From Macrotrachela quadricornifera (lineage: Eukaryota; Rotifera; Eurotatoria; Philodinida; Philodinidae), in assembly GCA_022393335.1 (NCBI GenBank), contig JAJEKB010020179.1:283355-347354 (forward strand): 64,000 nt of DNA. Reading direction: 5' to 3'. The notes beneath the pieces are model-generated. The model did not search any database. It was given only the letters and a program-made list of their open reading frames with translations, and was not told the DNA's origin. This document shows, piece after piece, positions 10,894 to 22,177 of this stretch (within the stretch, counting starts at the first letter, position 1; each line of letters begins with the position of its first letter). The position numbers and the translations under genes are program-made.

Positions 10894-12210
10894 ATACGCT
10901 TCGAGGAATCTTGTAAGCACCAGCATTGTTTCGTAGTTGAAGCTCAAGTACACAAGTACTCTTTCTGAAGTATAAGTTCAAGTAAAATATTTTTATTTGG
11001 GACACTTGTACTTGTCATAAATCTGTTGAGCTCATTCACGCATAGATCGAAAACACAATATCTAGCCTATCTCTAGAACACATCAACAAAAAAATAATTT
11101 TTCTTTTGTTTTATATCAGAAAGAGGAAGTACTCTTAAATGACAGGCTAGACACTACTCTATACAAATATATAGTCATCATCTGTTTCCCTTTCAATAGA
11201 ATTGAGATATAATAAAAATTGAAGTAGGATTATTATTAATGGAGGACTCTTTATTGAAAAAATATCAATTGACATCTGTTGTCGAACACAACACAATATT
11301 GTCCAATGCACTCATCGTTTATTATTTTATTTTCGAATATAAAGAATAAACATTAGCGAGTCAACGAATAAAATATCAATTTTACAGCGTTTCATTCAAG
11401 AGTAAGTTTAGAAAAACTATTAACTATACTGAAATCTATGTGATTGCATACAATTTGAGAAAATGTAAGCAAGATGTAGTAAAAACAAAACATTTGCTTC
11501 TATTTCCTCCTTCTCAAATAGACTGACCTACGTCTCTTTCAAGAATTTATGATTAAAATTTGTTTTCTGTTATATTTAGATAAGATAGGTTTTAGTTCAT
11601 AGTTTATTCTCTGAGAAATTCAAATTAAAGCGTTTAGTTTCCGATTTATAGGATAATTTCTACTGAAACACTCGTTCTTTTTTATTTGTTCCTCATAATG
11701 TTTGATTAATTTAAATCTACATTCATGGACATCATGAGAAAGCTCGTCAAAAATTCAACTTTGGCGACTCCTTCCATTTATATTATGTTACATATAAAGA
11801 ACGAAACATAAACATAGTTTTCAATAAAGTTGTAGACAACGTTGCATTCTTTCGTTTATGGATTGAGCTGAATGCGAAAATCTGCTTTTGCTGAAATACT
11901 GATGATGCAAATTATAGTTTATAGTATGGTCTACGATGATTTTCCATATATGACGGAGATGTTCATTTGAGTATGTGCAATCTAGACTTAAACGAAAAAA
12001 TATCGATTCTCTCAGATATTTTGCTTGGTACACGTACATTTGCAATATCACTAATTGATATACTTATGATAGTTTCTAATCATATCCTATGTAATATCAT
12101 TCTCATGTATCTACATCCGATCATGTTATGTTCAACAATATGACTAATTTAATTTGTTTTATTATAGATCTAATTGAATTGAGTGACTATCATCTTTACA
12201 AAGCAAATAG
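10894..12210. other. intergenic and 5' region of the 12211 gene
   Basis: AT-rich. A 76-codon minus-strand ORF (11821-12051) lacks recognisable features. A pyrimidine-rich TATTATAG acceptor-like site ends at 12167, upstream of the next start. Confidence 0.4.
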
Positions 12211-12717
12211 ATGATGTACTTTAGATTTATAAGTTTTATTTTAATTATTCTAAGCATCAATCACTCGGATGGTGTCAACTGTGGAAAATATGTTGGTGCA
12301 ACGTATCAGATTATAACTGATGTTGGTCCTTTTTCGGTTTATCAATTAGTGAGACTTCAAACCGATGGATCAGTTACATCTGTTAACAATGTAGAAAATG
12401 GTTTTTCTTTTGATCCAACCACTCCAAGTCAACCATTCACTACAGCACTTGGAGAATGGGATTGTATTGCCAAAGATCGGATACATATACGTACTGCAGA
12501 TTTCAATCATAAGATTTCCAACAGTGATGCTCCAACTTCAATATCATGGGACAATATTATTTTGAATTTCACCAACAACGGTAACTCCGTACAAGGAACT
12601 TATCGATTCGCCTTCTATCCAGTAGGAACCTATCCAATTGATCCCAATACTGAACCATTACCTGATTCTTCATTTGGTCCATATCCAATAACTGGTGGAC
12701 GATTTCGTTTCTTTTGA
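12211..12717 (+). CDS. secreted protein, unknown family
   Basis: A single-exon ORF of 168 residues starting at the first of two adjacent ATGs. Residues 1-21 are a strong signal peptide (hydrophobic core FISFILIILSI). The mature part has just two cysteines (CGKY near residue 24 and EWDC near residue 85) and no other membrane segment. A beta-rich pattern of about 140 residues (TYQIITD, GEWDCIAKDRIHIRTADF, VQGTYRFAFYPVG) suggests a small beta-barrel or sandwich domain resembling lipocalin-like extracellular proteins, but I cannot name it. Upstream, an intron-acceptor-like TTATTATAG ends at 12167. AATAAATAAAT near 12834-12845 may be the poly(A) signal. GC content is higher than in the flanks, consistent with real coding sequence. 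Confidence 0.7.
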   Translation: MMYFRFISFILIILSINHSDGVNCGKYVGATYQIITDVGPFSVYQLVRLQTDGSVTSVNNVENGFSFDPTTPSQPFTTALGEWDCIAKDRIHIRTADFNHKISNSDAPTSISWDNIILNFTNNGNSVQGTYRFAFYPVGTYPIDPNTEPLPDSSFGPYPITGGRFRFF

Positions 12718-13962
12718 TTTTGACTATACATTCACTAAACACAAATAATTAGTACCTATATGTCATCATACTGAAGATGATCGACATAATAGCTGGCTAA
12801 CAACAGAAAAGATCGAAAATTCTATAGATATTTAAATAAATAAATACCTATATGAAAAGTATATTTTTCTTCCTCTCTCTTTTAAACAAAAGAGTAATTT
12901 TTTCGATATGCTGCTTTTTCATAACAAAACATGAAAAATTTATATTTAACATTTACAAGAAGATATTTTTCTCAAGTATATAAAATATCTATAATCTTTT
13001 ATCTTTATATGTCTGCATAAAACACTATTGCCTAATTCAACAAATATAAATTCCAAAATAAAAGTAAAGAACGAAACAAATTTTTTTTGTATAATACTTA
13101 TGCAATCAATTATCCATCTTTTTCATTTGCAACTAAATCTTTCATTTATATCTCAAAGTACGTTATTGTGAAACTTTTTCTTTGTTGTACTGTTTAATGC
13201 TCATAAAGCATTCATCTAGAACTTATAGGTGATAAAATCAATTGTATCAACGGAAGTTCTCAAGAAATAGTTTATTAATAGATATGAAACTATCAATTTA
13301 CTTATAAATATGACTGAACATAATCAATTTTTGCAACATCTTTTAGTATTACATTGCAAGACTGCACATACGAGAAAAAAACATGTTTACTATATAAATA
13401 AAAAAACATCATCTGACACAAATTGGAAACATATTGAATACATTAATTTGAAGATAATAATAATTATTGTGTTTTATTTTTCTTTCTGACAAGCGAAAAA
13501 TATTGATCATAATTATTTAACAAATTTAAAAATTTATTTAAATAGGTTAAGAAATTCCATTTATAATAAATCTATGAGAATTAATATCTATACTTTTTTC
13601 TTATAAGTAAAGAAATGAATCTTTTTAAAGTATCTATTATTGGATGAAGAAAGTTCATGATCGTGCTATATTTTGTATATTTAAAGATTAAAAAAAATAA
13701 CAATTAATAGATAAAACTAAATATCAATGTATATTTCATCATAATCCTATTGAAAGATCGCATGTATATACATTCTTCAACGACAATGATTTATATATTG
13801 TCAAAGATAAAGGTATAAAACAATCAAGATATTTATAATCTGAAAAATCCTACATTTATGTTATTTATTATGAATAAGTATCGGTTTTTATATGTTTATT
13901 TATCTATTAGTAAAGAATGTTTACCATAGTTTAATTTAATTTCTATTTTTAGACCCGAAATC
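12718..13962. other. intergenic, very AT-rich
   Basis: Contains the 3' UTR of the upstream gene and, at 13941-13952, a T-rich stretch ending in AG just before the next start. No other feature seen. Confidence 0.45.
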
Positions 13963-16038
13963 ATGTTAATCATTAATATAAAATTTTATTTCTTCTTATT
14001 ATTTTTACAAATATTTTCAAGTTTTTCAACCGAAATAAAATCAAAATTAACATTCAATGAATTTTTTAATTATACAACTTTTTCATTATTATCTTTTTCT
14101 CCAAATGGACAATATTTACTTTTTCAAACAAAGTATCCATCATGGAATACAAATTCTTTTAAAAATAATTTATGGTTATATAATATAAAAGAAAAAACAA
14201 AAAAATTAATAATAAAAAATTCTCATAAATCAATTAAACCACAATGGTCACCTTCAGGTAATTGGATTGCATTATTACTTGATGAAAAATTATCAAATAA
14301 TTATAATCAAACATTATTTAAAAATTTACCTCAAATAGAACATTATATTTATTTATATTCTCTTGTATCAAATGATTTATTACCTATACAAATTGGAAAA
14401 GATATACCATTAGCTTTTACATGGTCAAATAATGATTCTTCACTCTATTTAGCTACAGTTAATTTACAAGCAATTATTAATAAAACTGATGATGATGATG
14501 ATGAATGGAAAGATGTTATTCAATATCGACAAAGTAGAAAAAATGAACAAAGTATAATTTATCAGATTAATTTCGAACAAAATTATCGTTCATTATCTAT
14601 AAAAAAAAATATTATTAAAAATCTACCTTTTTTCATTAGTGAATTATTATTTGTTCCATTGAATGAAAAATTTTTATGTACATCTGTATCTACACTTATG
14701 GAAGATCTTGAAGATTTTGAAATTTATTCAATCGATCTTCGAAATACATCATCATCATTAATAAGATTAACCGATAATGAAGCTTTTGAAGAAGGATTAA
14801 AATTATCAATTGATAATAAATATGTTCTATTTCAAACAAGCGGTCTTGGATCCAATAAAAACAAATCTCTTAGTCCACAAGTACGTCTTTATTCAATAGA
14901 TTTAACAACTGGACAATTAATACGTTTAGCAGAAAATTTTCAAGGTAGTATATTTGGATATACAATTCGATCAGATGGTAGTATTTATATTCTTGGACAA
15001 TTAGGAACAGAAGTACAAATTTATTCTCAACGATTATTAACAGAAGATTTAATAAAACATATTGGATGGAATGGAACATATCATTCAATTATATCATCAA
15101 ATCAAAATGATTTTATTTCATTTATTTATTCTTCAACAGAAAATCCAATGGAAATTTATTTAATTAATAATATTAATCAACTTCAATTAGCAGAAATAAT
15201 AACAGATGAAAATAAAATTTTTACTCAACGAAATTTACCTCAAACAAAAGTATATAAATGGATAAATGAAGAAGATCATCAAATTATTGAAGGAATATTA
15301 CATTATCCACCTGGAAAATTTCAATCAAATAATTTACCATTATTAGTACTTATTCATGGTGGACCTTTTTCAGTAAATCATAATCAACTTAATTTTGATT
15401 GGTATAATTGGGCTACATTAGCAGCATCAGAAGGTTGGTTAGTATTAGAACCTAATTATCGAGGATCAACAGGATATGGTGATCAATTTCTTAATGAAAT
15501 TCGTTATAAACCTGTATCTTTACCAGGAAAAGATATACTTTTTGGTGTTGATCAATTGATTAAAGATGGAATTGTTGATCCTTATAGACTTACTATTGGT
15601 GGTTATAGTTATGGTGGATTTTTAACTAATTGGTTAATTACACAAACTAAACGTTTCAATGCTGCTTTATCAGGAGCTGGGAATATTGAACATAGTTCAG
15701 CATGGGGTACAAAAGATATACCTGTATTTATTAAGTACTTATTTGGAGGATTTCCATGGGAAACATCATATGTATATCAAAATGAAGCTCCTATTTATCA
15801 ACTTGATAGAGTACGTACACCAACATTAATTGTTACTGGTGGAAATGATGTACGAGTTCCTACTAGTCAAAGTTATATGATGGAACGAGGTCTACATTAT
15901 AGAGGAGTACCAGTAAAACTCATCATTTTGCCAAATGAAGGACATGAATTATCTATAAATCCTTGGCATGGAAAAATTAAAGTTCGTGAAGAATTAAAAT
16001 GGTTAAAAAAGTATGGTAATCAATCATCAATTCCATAA
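13963..16038 (+). CDS. secreted S9 family (acylaminoacyl-peptidase/DPP-like) serine peptidase
   Basis: A single-exon gene of 691 residues. Residues 1-22 are a signal peptide (FYFFLLFLQIFSSFS). Residues ~28-440 form the N-terminal beta-propeller of prolyl-oligopeptidase-type enzymes (FSPNGQYLLFQT and PQWSPSGNWIALL blades), with a DDDDD run near residue 176. Residues ~440-685 are the alpha/beta-hydrolase domain. The catalytic triad is visible: Ser549 in GGYSYGGF, Asp629 in GGNDVRVP and His661 in NEGHEL. An HGGP oxyanion motif lies near residue 467. S9 enzymes cleave short peptides, releasing acylated or unmodified N-terminal residues or dipeptides; the signal peptide implies extracellular or lysosomal action. 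Length and motifs are complete. Very low GC and no introns. A T-run plus AG at 13941-13952 lies 10 nt before the ATG, a possible splice-leader or 5'-UTR acceptor. AATAAA near 16095 is a likely poly(A) signal. Confidence 0.9.
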   Translation: MLIINIKFYFFLLFLQIFSSFSTEIKSKLTFNEFFNYTTFSLLSFSPNGQYLLFQTKYPSWNTNSFKNNLWLYNIKEKTKKLIIKNSHKSIKPQWSPSGNWIALLLDEKLSNNYNQTLFKNLPQIEHYIYLYSLVSNDLLPIQIGKDIPLAFTWSNNDSSLYLATVNLQAIINKTDDDDDEWKDVIQYRQSRKNEQSIIYQINFEQNYRSLSIKKNIIKNLPFFISELLFVPLNEKFLCTSVSTLMEDLEDFEIYSIDLRNTSSSLIRLTDNEAFEEGLKLSIDNKYVLFQTSGLGSNKNKSLSPQVRLYSIDLTTGQLIRLAENFQGSIFGYTIRSDGSIYILGQLGTEVQIYSQRLLTEDLIKHIGWNGTYHSIISSNQNDFISFIYSSTENPMEIYLINNINQLQLAEIITDENKIFTQRNLPQTKVYKWINEEDHQIIEGILHYPPGKFQSNNLPLLVLIHGGPFSVNHNQLNFDWYNWATLAASEGWLVLEPNYRGSTGYGDQFLNEIRYKPVSLPGKDILFGVDQLIKDGIVDPYRLTIGGYSYGGFLTNWLITQTKRFNAALSGAGNIEHSSAWGTKDIPVFIKYLFGGFPWETSYVYQNEAPIYQLDRVRTPTLIVTGGNDVRVPTSQSYMMERGLHYRGVPVKLIILPNEGHELSINPWHGKIKVREELKWLKKYGNQSSIP

Positions 16039-17249
16039 AAGAAAACTAAACGAAACTGTACTTTCCAGTTGTATTTTATTGATAATGTGCTTTATAATAA
16101 AGACTTTTTTGATTATTTAAAAATTTTAGTTGTTCGCTATTTTGTAGATATTTATATATATATTATAGTAGAAGAATAGGATGATTTTTTGAACTAATAA
16201 ATGAACTCTGATCTACCATGTATTTACAGTCATCACTTTGTTGCAATTTTTCTCGTTTTCACTTAGATTGAAGTAAACAAAAATTAAAAAGTTTCTACCG
16301 GTAAAGTATTCAAACTTTTATTTTGAGTCACTCACCATGAATCCTTTTCCACTCAAACGAGTGAACCAAAGTTCATGTGGTTGACTCATATTATTTAAGG
16401 AATAGATTTACAAAAGATTTTAAGAGCTACAATTCAAGCCATGACTGACATCTGATAGAAGAGTTACTATTGGCCATTAGTGAAGACGTAATAGCGAATG
16501 ACTCGATTCTCACCTATAATTATTTTCCTCCTTCGTAGCTTGTTGTATCAGTTTTTTTTCTTTCTAATCTCTTTTTATCGTTGCAAGGCGAGCTGTCACC
16601 TCAATATTTTTATTGCACATGTTTCTATCACAAATTATACTAAAAATATTTGTATTATGTGCCTTTGTATTTTGTATACAGTTTGAATGATGACGACACA
16701 AACGCAATCGGAAATGACACGACAATAGTGAAAAATTCGGCATTCTGTTCGTCTTTTAATTGATTTCGTAAACCCTGAAATCTGATAAAGTTGTCCCTGG
16801 CTAAGTCAGAATATTTCCTATTTCAATTTTTTTGTTATACATCTATTTTTGGTTTAACTTTATTCCTTTTTATAAACAGCTCTAACATCCTAACACTTGC
16901 ACATAGACAACTTATTAAAATAAACCTGTAGAAATGTTAATATGTCTTTAACTTTTATTCGAAACAAAGAAAAGAATTTTCATTATGATTATCTTGGTTT
17001 TAAACAAAAGCTAAGAATGAATTTACACATCTAATCATTGTCTTTAATAAAATGAGTTACACCTTTTCTATCGACAGATGGTCTTCTGATGGAGATAATG
17101 AATTTCAATTATCCCTCCTTTGTGACAGGCTAAACTATTAGTATCGGTCACCATTAAAATGTAGTCCTCATATTTTAAAGAAAATCTTGTTGATAAAAGT
17201 ATTATTAAATGTAATTATGTATTTAGGTGATTTCACAGAAACATCATCA
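16039..17249. other. intergenic
   Basis: Contains an imperfect inverted repeat with GAGTCACTCACCATGAA near 16325 and TTCATGTGGTTGACTC near 16371, and an acceptor-like TTTAG at 17222-17226. The ORF 16498-16686 is low-complexity hydrophobic and probably chance. Confidence 0.4.
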
Positions 17250-18401
17250 ATGCAAGTGATCTATGCACATGAAGCGTTCCCGAAGAAGCTTTCCAAAAGT
17301 ATTTTTCTTGCAGGACCAACACCAAGGAGTAACGATGTTGCCTCATGGCGACCTGACGTCCTCAGTATCCTTGAGGATCTACAATATGATGGTGTCGTTT
17401 TCAGTCCAGAACCAAAAGATGGTAGTTGGCATCGAGAATATGAACAACAAGTAGAATGGGAGGAACGTGCCCTCCATATGGCAGATTGTATTCTATTCTG
17501 GGTTCCACGAGAGATGGTTACTATGCCGGCTCTAACGACAAACGTTGAGTTTGGTATGTGGTGTGATACAGGCAAGATTGTTTTCGGAGCCCCTGAGAAT
17601 GCAGCTCATGTGCGCTACTTGCAACACTATACAGTTAAAGAATGTGTACCAGAATTTAAAACCCTTAAGGAAACAGTTCAAGCCGCAGTTAACTTTATTG
17701 GTGTTGGTGCAGAGCGAATCGGCGGTGAATGTGCTGTTCCTATGCATATTTGGACGACGCAATCATTTCAGTCATGGTACAAGGCAATGTGTAATGCAGG
17801 AAATCGTCTCGATGATGCCAGAGTGCGCTGGGTATTCCGAATTGGTAAAAATAAATCAATCCTCTTTGCGTGGGTACTTCACGTCGATGTCTATATCACG
17901 TCAGAAGATCGTCACAAAACTAACGAATTTGTCTTTGCTCGTCCTGATATCTCAACAGTAGTTCTATATCATAAAAAAGAGAATCTTCTCGATACAGATA
18001 TTGTTCTGATCCGAGAATTTCGCAGTCCAGTTTCAAATTCTAGTGGATTTGTATGGGAAGTTCCTGGAGGGTCAAGTTCCAAACCTGGTATGGATCCTCT
18101 AGCCTTGGCTGCAGCTGAATGTAATGAAGAGACCGGTCTTTCCATCGCTCCAAATAGATTGCGTTCACATGGAGCACGACAGATTGTAGCCACTCTTTCT
18201 GCTCATAAAGGGCATGTCTTTTCTGCTGAATTAACAAAAGAGGAAGTCGAAAAACTGAGAAACTGTGCTGGTGTACCTTATGGAATTATTGAAGATACCG
18301 AACGCACATATACAGAAGTGGTACGACTAGGTGATCTTCTCAAAGATGACAGAGTAGATTGGTCTATGCTTGGAATGATTTTCGCTGTTGTTCAAGGTTG
18401 A
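17250..18401 (+). CDS. nucleoside 2-deoxyribosyltransferase-like / Nudix hydrolase fusion
   Basis: 383 residues from the ATG at 17250. An in-frame ATG at 17187 exists, but the protein family starts at MQVIYAHEAFP and a TTTAG acceptor lies at 17222-17226. Residues ~12-160 match the nucleoside 2-deoxyribosyltransferase-like domain: IFLAGPTPR near the N-terminus, SWRPDVL, ADCILFWVPR, and TTNVEFG with the putative nucleophile Glu100. Residues ~215-375 form a Nudix domain with the box GG...AECNEETGL (Glu290, Glu293, Glu294 in the metal-binding helix; the usual Arg before the first Glu is Ala). This two-domain protein is familiar from bacteria. GC is clearly higher than in neighbours and there are no introns, so horizontal acquisition from bacteria is likely. 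Substrate unknown; Nudix enzymes cleave nucleoside diphosphate-linked compounds such as ADP-ribose or NADH. Confidence 0.85.
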   Translation: MQVIYAHEAFPKKLSKSIFLAGPTPRSNDVASWRPDVLSILEDLQYDGVVFSPEPKDGSWHREYEQQVEWEERALHMADCILFWVPREMVTMPALTTNVEFGMWCDTGKIVFGAPENAAHVRYLQHYTVKECVPEFKTLKETVQAAVNFIGVGAERIGGECAVPMHIWTTQSFQSWYKAMCNAGNRLDDARVRWVFRIGKNKSILFAWVLHVDVYITSEDRHKTNEFVFARPDISTVVLYHKKENLLDTDIVLIREFRSPVSNSSGFVWEVPGGSSSKPGMDPLALAAAECNEETGLSIAPNRLRSHGARQIVATLSAHKGHVFSAELTKEEVEKLRNCAGVPYGIIEDTERTYTEVVRLGDLLKDDRVDWSMLGMIFAVVQG

Positions 18402-18592
18402 CGTTTATTCTTATTTAAATTTGACATTAGAAAGTCAGTATACTATGTTACAAACACAAGAACTGAACTTTTACAAACGAAAACATCAAATGGTCTGTCC
18501 ACGCGTTTTAGTGCTTAATAAACACTAGAAATTAGAAGAAAACTCTTATTGTAGATGAGGATACCATATCCCATCTCAGTGCTACGGCTTTC

Positions 18593-18946
18593 CCTAGTGA
18601 ATGTACTGGACGCAGGGTACTTTTCCAGGTACCTTGCTACAAGAATGTCCTAACAACTTGAAGGTACTTAAGTACCCTGATGGTATTCTATGGGCTCTTA
18701 GCACTTAATTATAAAACACTTTCAAATGTTCAAACACAGTAATTTATTGAAAAATTTTTGCATAGAGTTCTATAGAAAATGGGCAAATATTGGAACAAGT
18801 ACTGGCTGGGTACCATGTACTGAGTCAATTTCTAGCAGGGTACCCGATCAAGTTGTTGGGACATACTGGTAGCGAAGTACCTTTCGAAGTACCCTGGTGA
18901 AAAATGGTTTAGTACACAGTACTCAAGTTTCAGTACATTCACTAGG
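18593..18946. repeat. 354-bp element with 16-bp perfect terminal inverted repeats
   Basis: Termini CCTAGTGAATGTACTG (18593-18608) and its exact complement (18931-18946) bound the element. Inner matches such as TAACAACTTG (left) and CAAGTTGTT (right) extend the imperfect inverted repeat to about 80 bp per arm. No ORF. Typical of a non-autonomous DNA transposon (MITE). Confidence 0.75.
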
Positions 18947-19974
18947 ATTATTCCCTAATCTCAAGAGATAGAAGTCAGATAGAAATCACTAGTCAGTATT
19001 TATCAAAATTCACAAATATTCGATCCTTAACTCTGCGATAATTATAAGATCACTCTTTCGAAAATACAAAAATATTGAATAGTGGAAAAGTTTTATTTCT
19101 ACAATGACTACTCTTTAATACGAAAACAATGAATTTTTATTCCTTTAATAGAGAGAAATAGAATTTAAACTTTATCATTGGAAAGCGCACTAAACGCTGT
19201 ACAGAATACGTATACTCTACCAGAAAATTTTGACGAATTTGATAATTGTGAAAAAGTATTCTAAAAATCATTTTTCTAAAGTTCACGTTAAATATCTCTT
19301 TTTTTATGCAAAAAAAAAACCTTCTGGTGTTGAGGGTACTATATGTCCCTAGATATAATCTTGGATTTCCATGCGTACGATTACGCTTTAATTGCGACGC
19401 AGTAACGGTTTAGTTGATATGTAGCTACTGTAAGTGACAATATAGGCGAAATTTACCCCCTTAAAAATTTTTAAATAAAAAAAAAACTAAAAAATTAGAA
19501 GAATGAAAATTTCATCAAATTCGAAAAAATTATTGGTAATAAATTTTAAAAAGAAATGTTACAAATATTGAAAAAATAAGACTAAAAAATCAAAGAAAAT
19601 TAGAAAAACTGAATAAAAAGGCAAAATAATGAAAAAGCAAAAAATAATTTTTAGAGAGAGATTGCTATTAAACATAGGAAAAAATCTAATCGCAAATTTA
19701 AATACATCACTTTGAAAAATTCCTTCGTCATCCGTTTAGTTTTATATAAATTATGTTAGAAAATACATGTTATATCTTTCGTATTGAAATAAATTATAAG
19801 CAGAGACCTCTTCAACGTTTCCTTTTATCTAGTTTCTCTAACTAAATTTCAGTACTAGAGTATGACCAATTATGATGAACAAAAAATAAATTATAATTGT
19901 TTAGTATCAGATAGAATGAGTTATACAATGCGAAGATTTCGGCACAATTATTAATAAAGACGCGACATAGGTTG

Positions 19975-20014
19975 GAGGGGTGAGGGTGAGGGTGGGTGAG
20001 GGTAAGGGTGAGGT
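19975..20014 (+). repeat. G-rich (GGGTGA)n-like tract
   Basis: Seven or more runs of three to four G separated by TGA, T or TAA (core GGGTGAGGGTGAGGGTGGG). It can form a G-quadruplex in principle. It differs from the TGTGGG-type telomere repeat reported for Adineta. It stands out in an otherwise AT-rich region. Confidence 0.6.
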
Positions 20015-20087
20015 TGTCAAGAAACCGCTACCTGTAGGTTGCTGCCAAATGCAACGAACAGCATCTTTCCTCCGTGGATTACTTTCA

Positions 20088-20123
20088 GCATCCTGTAGAC
20101 AGCATCCTGCAGGCAGCATCCTT
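20088..20123. repeat. 14-bp imperfect tandem repeat
   Basis: About 2.7 copies of CAGCATCCTGTAGA / CAGCATCCTGCAGG in direct succession. Function unknown. Confidence 0.5.
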
Positions 20124-20383
20124 AATCTATCATATAGTAATAGGTGAATAGTCAAATCGAATTGACGAGTTATATACTACTGAAAATTTGATGCGGAGTC
20201 TTATAATTATGAAACATCGTGTATTTCAAACTATAAAAACTGCTAATTATTTGCTGAATGAAAAATATCAATGTATTTTTATTTAATTTCTTGTTTGAAG
20301 AACAGGGATCAACGATGATCTTGACTGAAAGTATTAAGATTAATTACGGTTTATCCGATTTTGGATGAAATCTTTAAAATAAA

Positions 20384-22177
20384 TTAGGAGAAAAATGAGT
20401 CTTCTAAATATCTTAGGGATAAGTTTTGAATCCATATTCGAATATGGTGAATATAACGAGAATCTCGTTTAATCGAACATGTTGGTGATAAATTCTGTTG
20501 TAACCAATGAACAAGTTGATCTTCTGTTGATGATAAATAATTGAGCCATTCATCATCTCGAGATCGAACGATTAATGCTCGAAGTTTACTCATAGAATTG
20601 ATAAGATAACTTATATTCTTACGATTTCCAACTTTGATGTAAAGTACTTCACAATGAATTCCTAGTGATGAATTACTGATTTGAATGCATTCTTCATCAT
20701 TAAACCATTGGTCATAATCGAAAAGATTAACTCGTCGAATTAATCGAGTTTTTATGATGACTGGTGTTAATTTTTCATCGATTGAAGGTTTTTGATTGAT
20801 ATGTTGATCTTTTGGCCAAGAGTCAAATTTCAAAGAATCGAGATAAGAGGTTTGATCAAGTAAAGCTTGTAGTTGTAATTGAGCATCAGTATCCGAGATA
20901 TTACATGATCGTGATACTTCTAACGACATTAATCGATCACATCTTCGAACAATTGATAATAGGTGATTATTGACAGGAAGTTCTACTGATAGACTAGTTA
21001 TATTAGGAAAATTGAGATTAGATACAATCATTTCTTCGTTTGAAGAAAAACGATAGAGTAGATGTTGAACACGATCATATGAATAATAATTATCATCATT
21101 GAGAGAAGTCGATTTAAATAATAATGGAAAATGTATATTAAAATAAGAAAAGTAATACGGTAAAGTATATAGACAAATCATATTAGAATTTTCATCTGAA
21201 TTATAATGATATCGAATAAACCATTGATGTTCTTCAATCCAAAAACGAGTTTGAAATGAATTCAATAATTCATTTTTACGTTTCTCACCGATAACTGGAA
21301 ATTTCATTTTCAATTGAAATACTTTCAATTTTGGTGAATAATTACAGATAATTTGTTCCCATTCATATCCATCCATTTTTACATAAGATGTTTCGATTTT
21401 TAATTTATATAAATTAGGCATATGTTGTAACAAGTTTTCTATACTATTACGTTGTGGACCAATAAAAACAAGATTTAATTCAGTTATCGATAAAACTGAT
21501 GTTTGCATTACTTTATCATTAAGAATACAAAATAATTCTAATGCAAGATATCGAAGACAAGGTGTATGCTCACAAAGATGTATCAAATGATCAATATGAT
21601 ATAGAACACCTACGATTGATAAATATTCTATTGTTAATGAAATATTCGTTGGTGTTAAAATACTATATCCATTTTTTATATCAATATCTATATAACAATA
21701 AATTAATTTAGATAAATTCCAAATACAATTCATTAAATGAAAAATATCTTCTTGTTTTCGTCCAAAATAACATGCTATTAGTTTTAAATGAGTAATATGA
21801 TGACATTCGAATAAAATTTCACTAATTTGTTCACCTGAACGAATATGATCTAATGAAAGTGAACGAAGATATGGAAATTGATTGAAATTCCAACCATAAG
21901 AACGAAATAAATGAATTTGTTCAGGAGTTTCATCATCATCAGAAAGACCAATTGAAACAATTCGATCAGTAATTAATGGAAGTACATGTTGACAAATAAA
22001 TTCAAAATCTCGTTTTGATACTGCTCGAAAGTCCATACGATGTTTTTGAAAATAAATGAAGATCAGATTGTCTAAACGTTTATTAATTCCATAGAAAGCT
22101 CGAAGAAGTTGAATAGCAGAACAATATTCAAATACATCAAGCAAAAGTTCGTTAGCTAATAATTCTAAATTCATCAT
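20384..22177 (-). CDS. F-box/LRR-like protein
   Basis: An intact single-exon ORF of 597 residues. Residues 2-45 form an F-box (LELLANELLLDVFEYCSA, then LLRAFYGINKRLDNLI). The rest is a chain of degenerate leucine-rich segments (YLRSLSLDHI, ITHLKLIACYF, MPNLYKLKIETS, ITSLSVELPV). This large family is expanded in bdelloids. By F-box precedent it would recruit substrates to an SCF-type ubiquitin ligase through Skp1. The substrate is unknown. The pseudogene at 3360-4778 is a paralogue, so the family has copies on both strands in this window. The ATG doublet is followed directly by the F-box, supporting this start. Confidence 0.85.
   Translation of the reverse strand: MMNLELLANELLLDVFEYCSAIQLLRAFYGINKRLDNLIFIYFQKHRMDFRAVSKRDFEFICQHVLPLITDRIVSIGLSDDDETPEQIHLFRSYGWNFNQFPYLRSLSLDHIRSGEQISEILFECHHITHLKLIACYFGRKQEDIFHLMNCIWNLSKLIYCYIDIDIKNGYSILTPTNISLTIEYLSIVGVLYHIDHLIHLCEHTPCLRYLALELFCILNDKVMQTSVLSITELNLVFIGPQRNSIENLLQHMPNLYKLKIETSYVKMDGYEWEQIICNYSPKLKVFQLKMKFPVIGEKRKNELLNSFQTRFWIEEHQWFIRYHYNSDENSNMICLYTLPYYFSYFNIHFPLLFKSTSLNDDNYYSYDRVQHLLYRFSSNEEMIVSNLNFPNITSLSVELPVNNHLLSIVRRCDRLMSLEVSRSCNISDTDAQLQLQALLDQTSYLDSLKFDSWPKDQHINQKPSIDEKLTPVIIKTRLIRRVNLFDYDQWFNDEECIQISNSSLGIHCEVLYIKVGNRKNISYLINSMSKLRALIVRSRDDEWLNYLSSTEDQLVHWLQQNLSPTCSIKRDSRYIHHIRIWIQNLSLRYLEDSFFS

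Larger units (their letters stand above)
18947..20383. other. intergenic
   Basis: AT-rich, with A-rich runs at 19440-19640. A G-rich block and a short tandem repeat are listed separately. Confidence 0.4.

Noticed and set aside
17261..18237. Several overlapping ORFs on both strands inside the Nudix-fusion gene
   Set aside because: Shadows of the higher-GC coding frame; none shows a domain or its own start context.
19907..20155. Minus-strand 82-codon Pro/Thr-rich ORF
   Set aside because: Arises from the complement of the G-rich tract and tandem repeat; not protein-like elsewhere.
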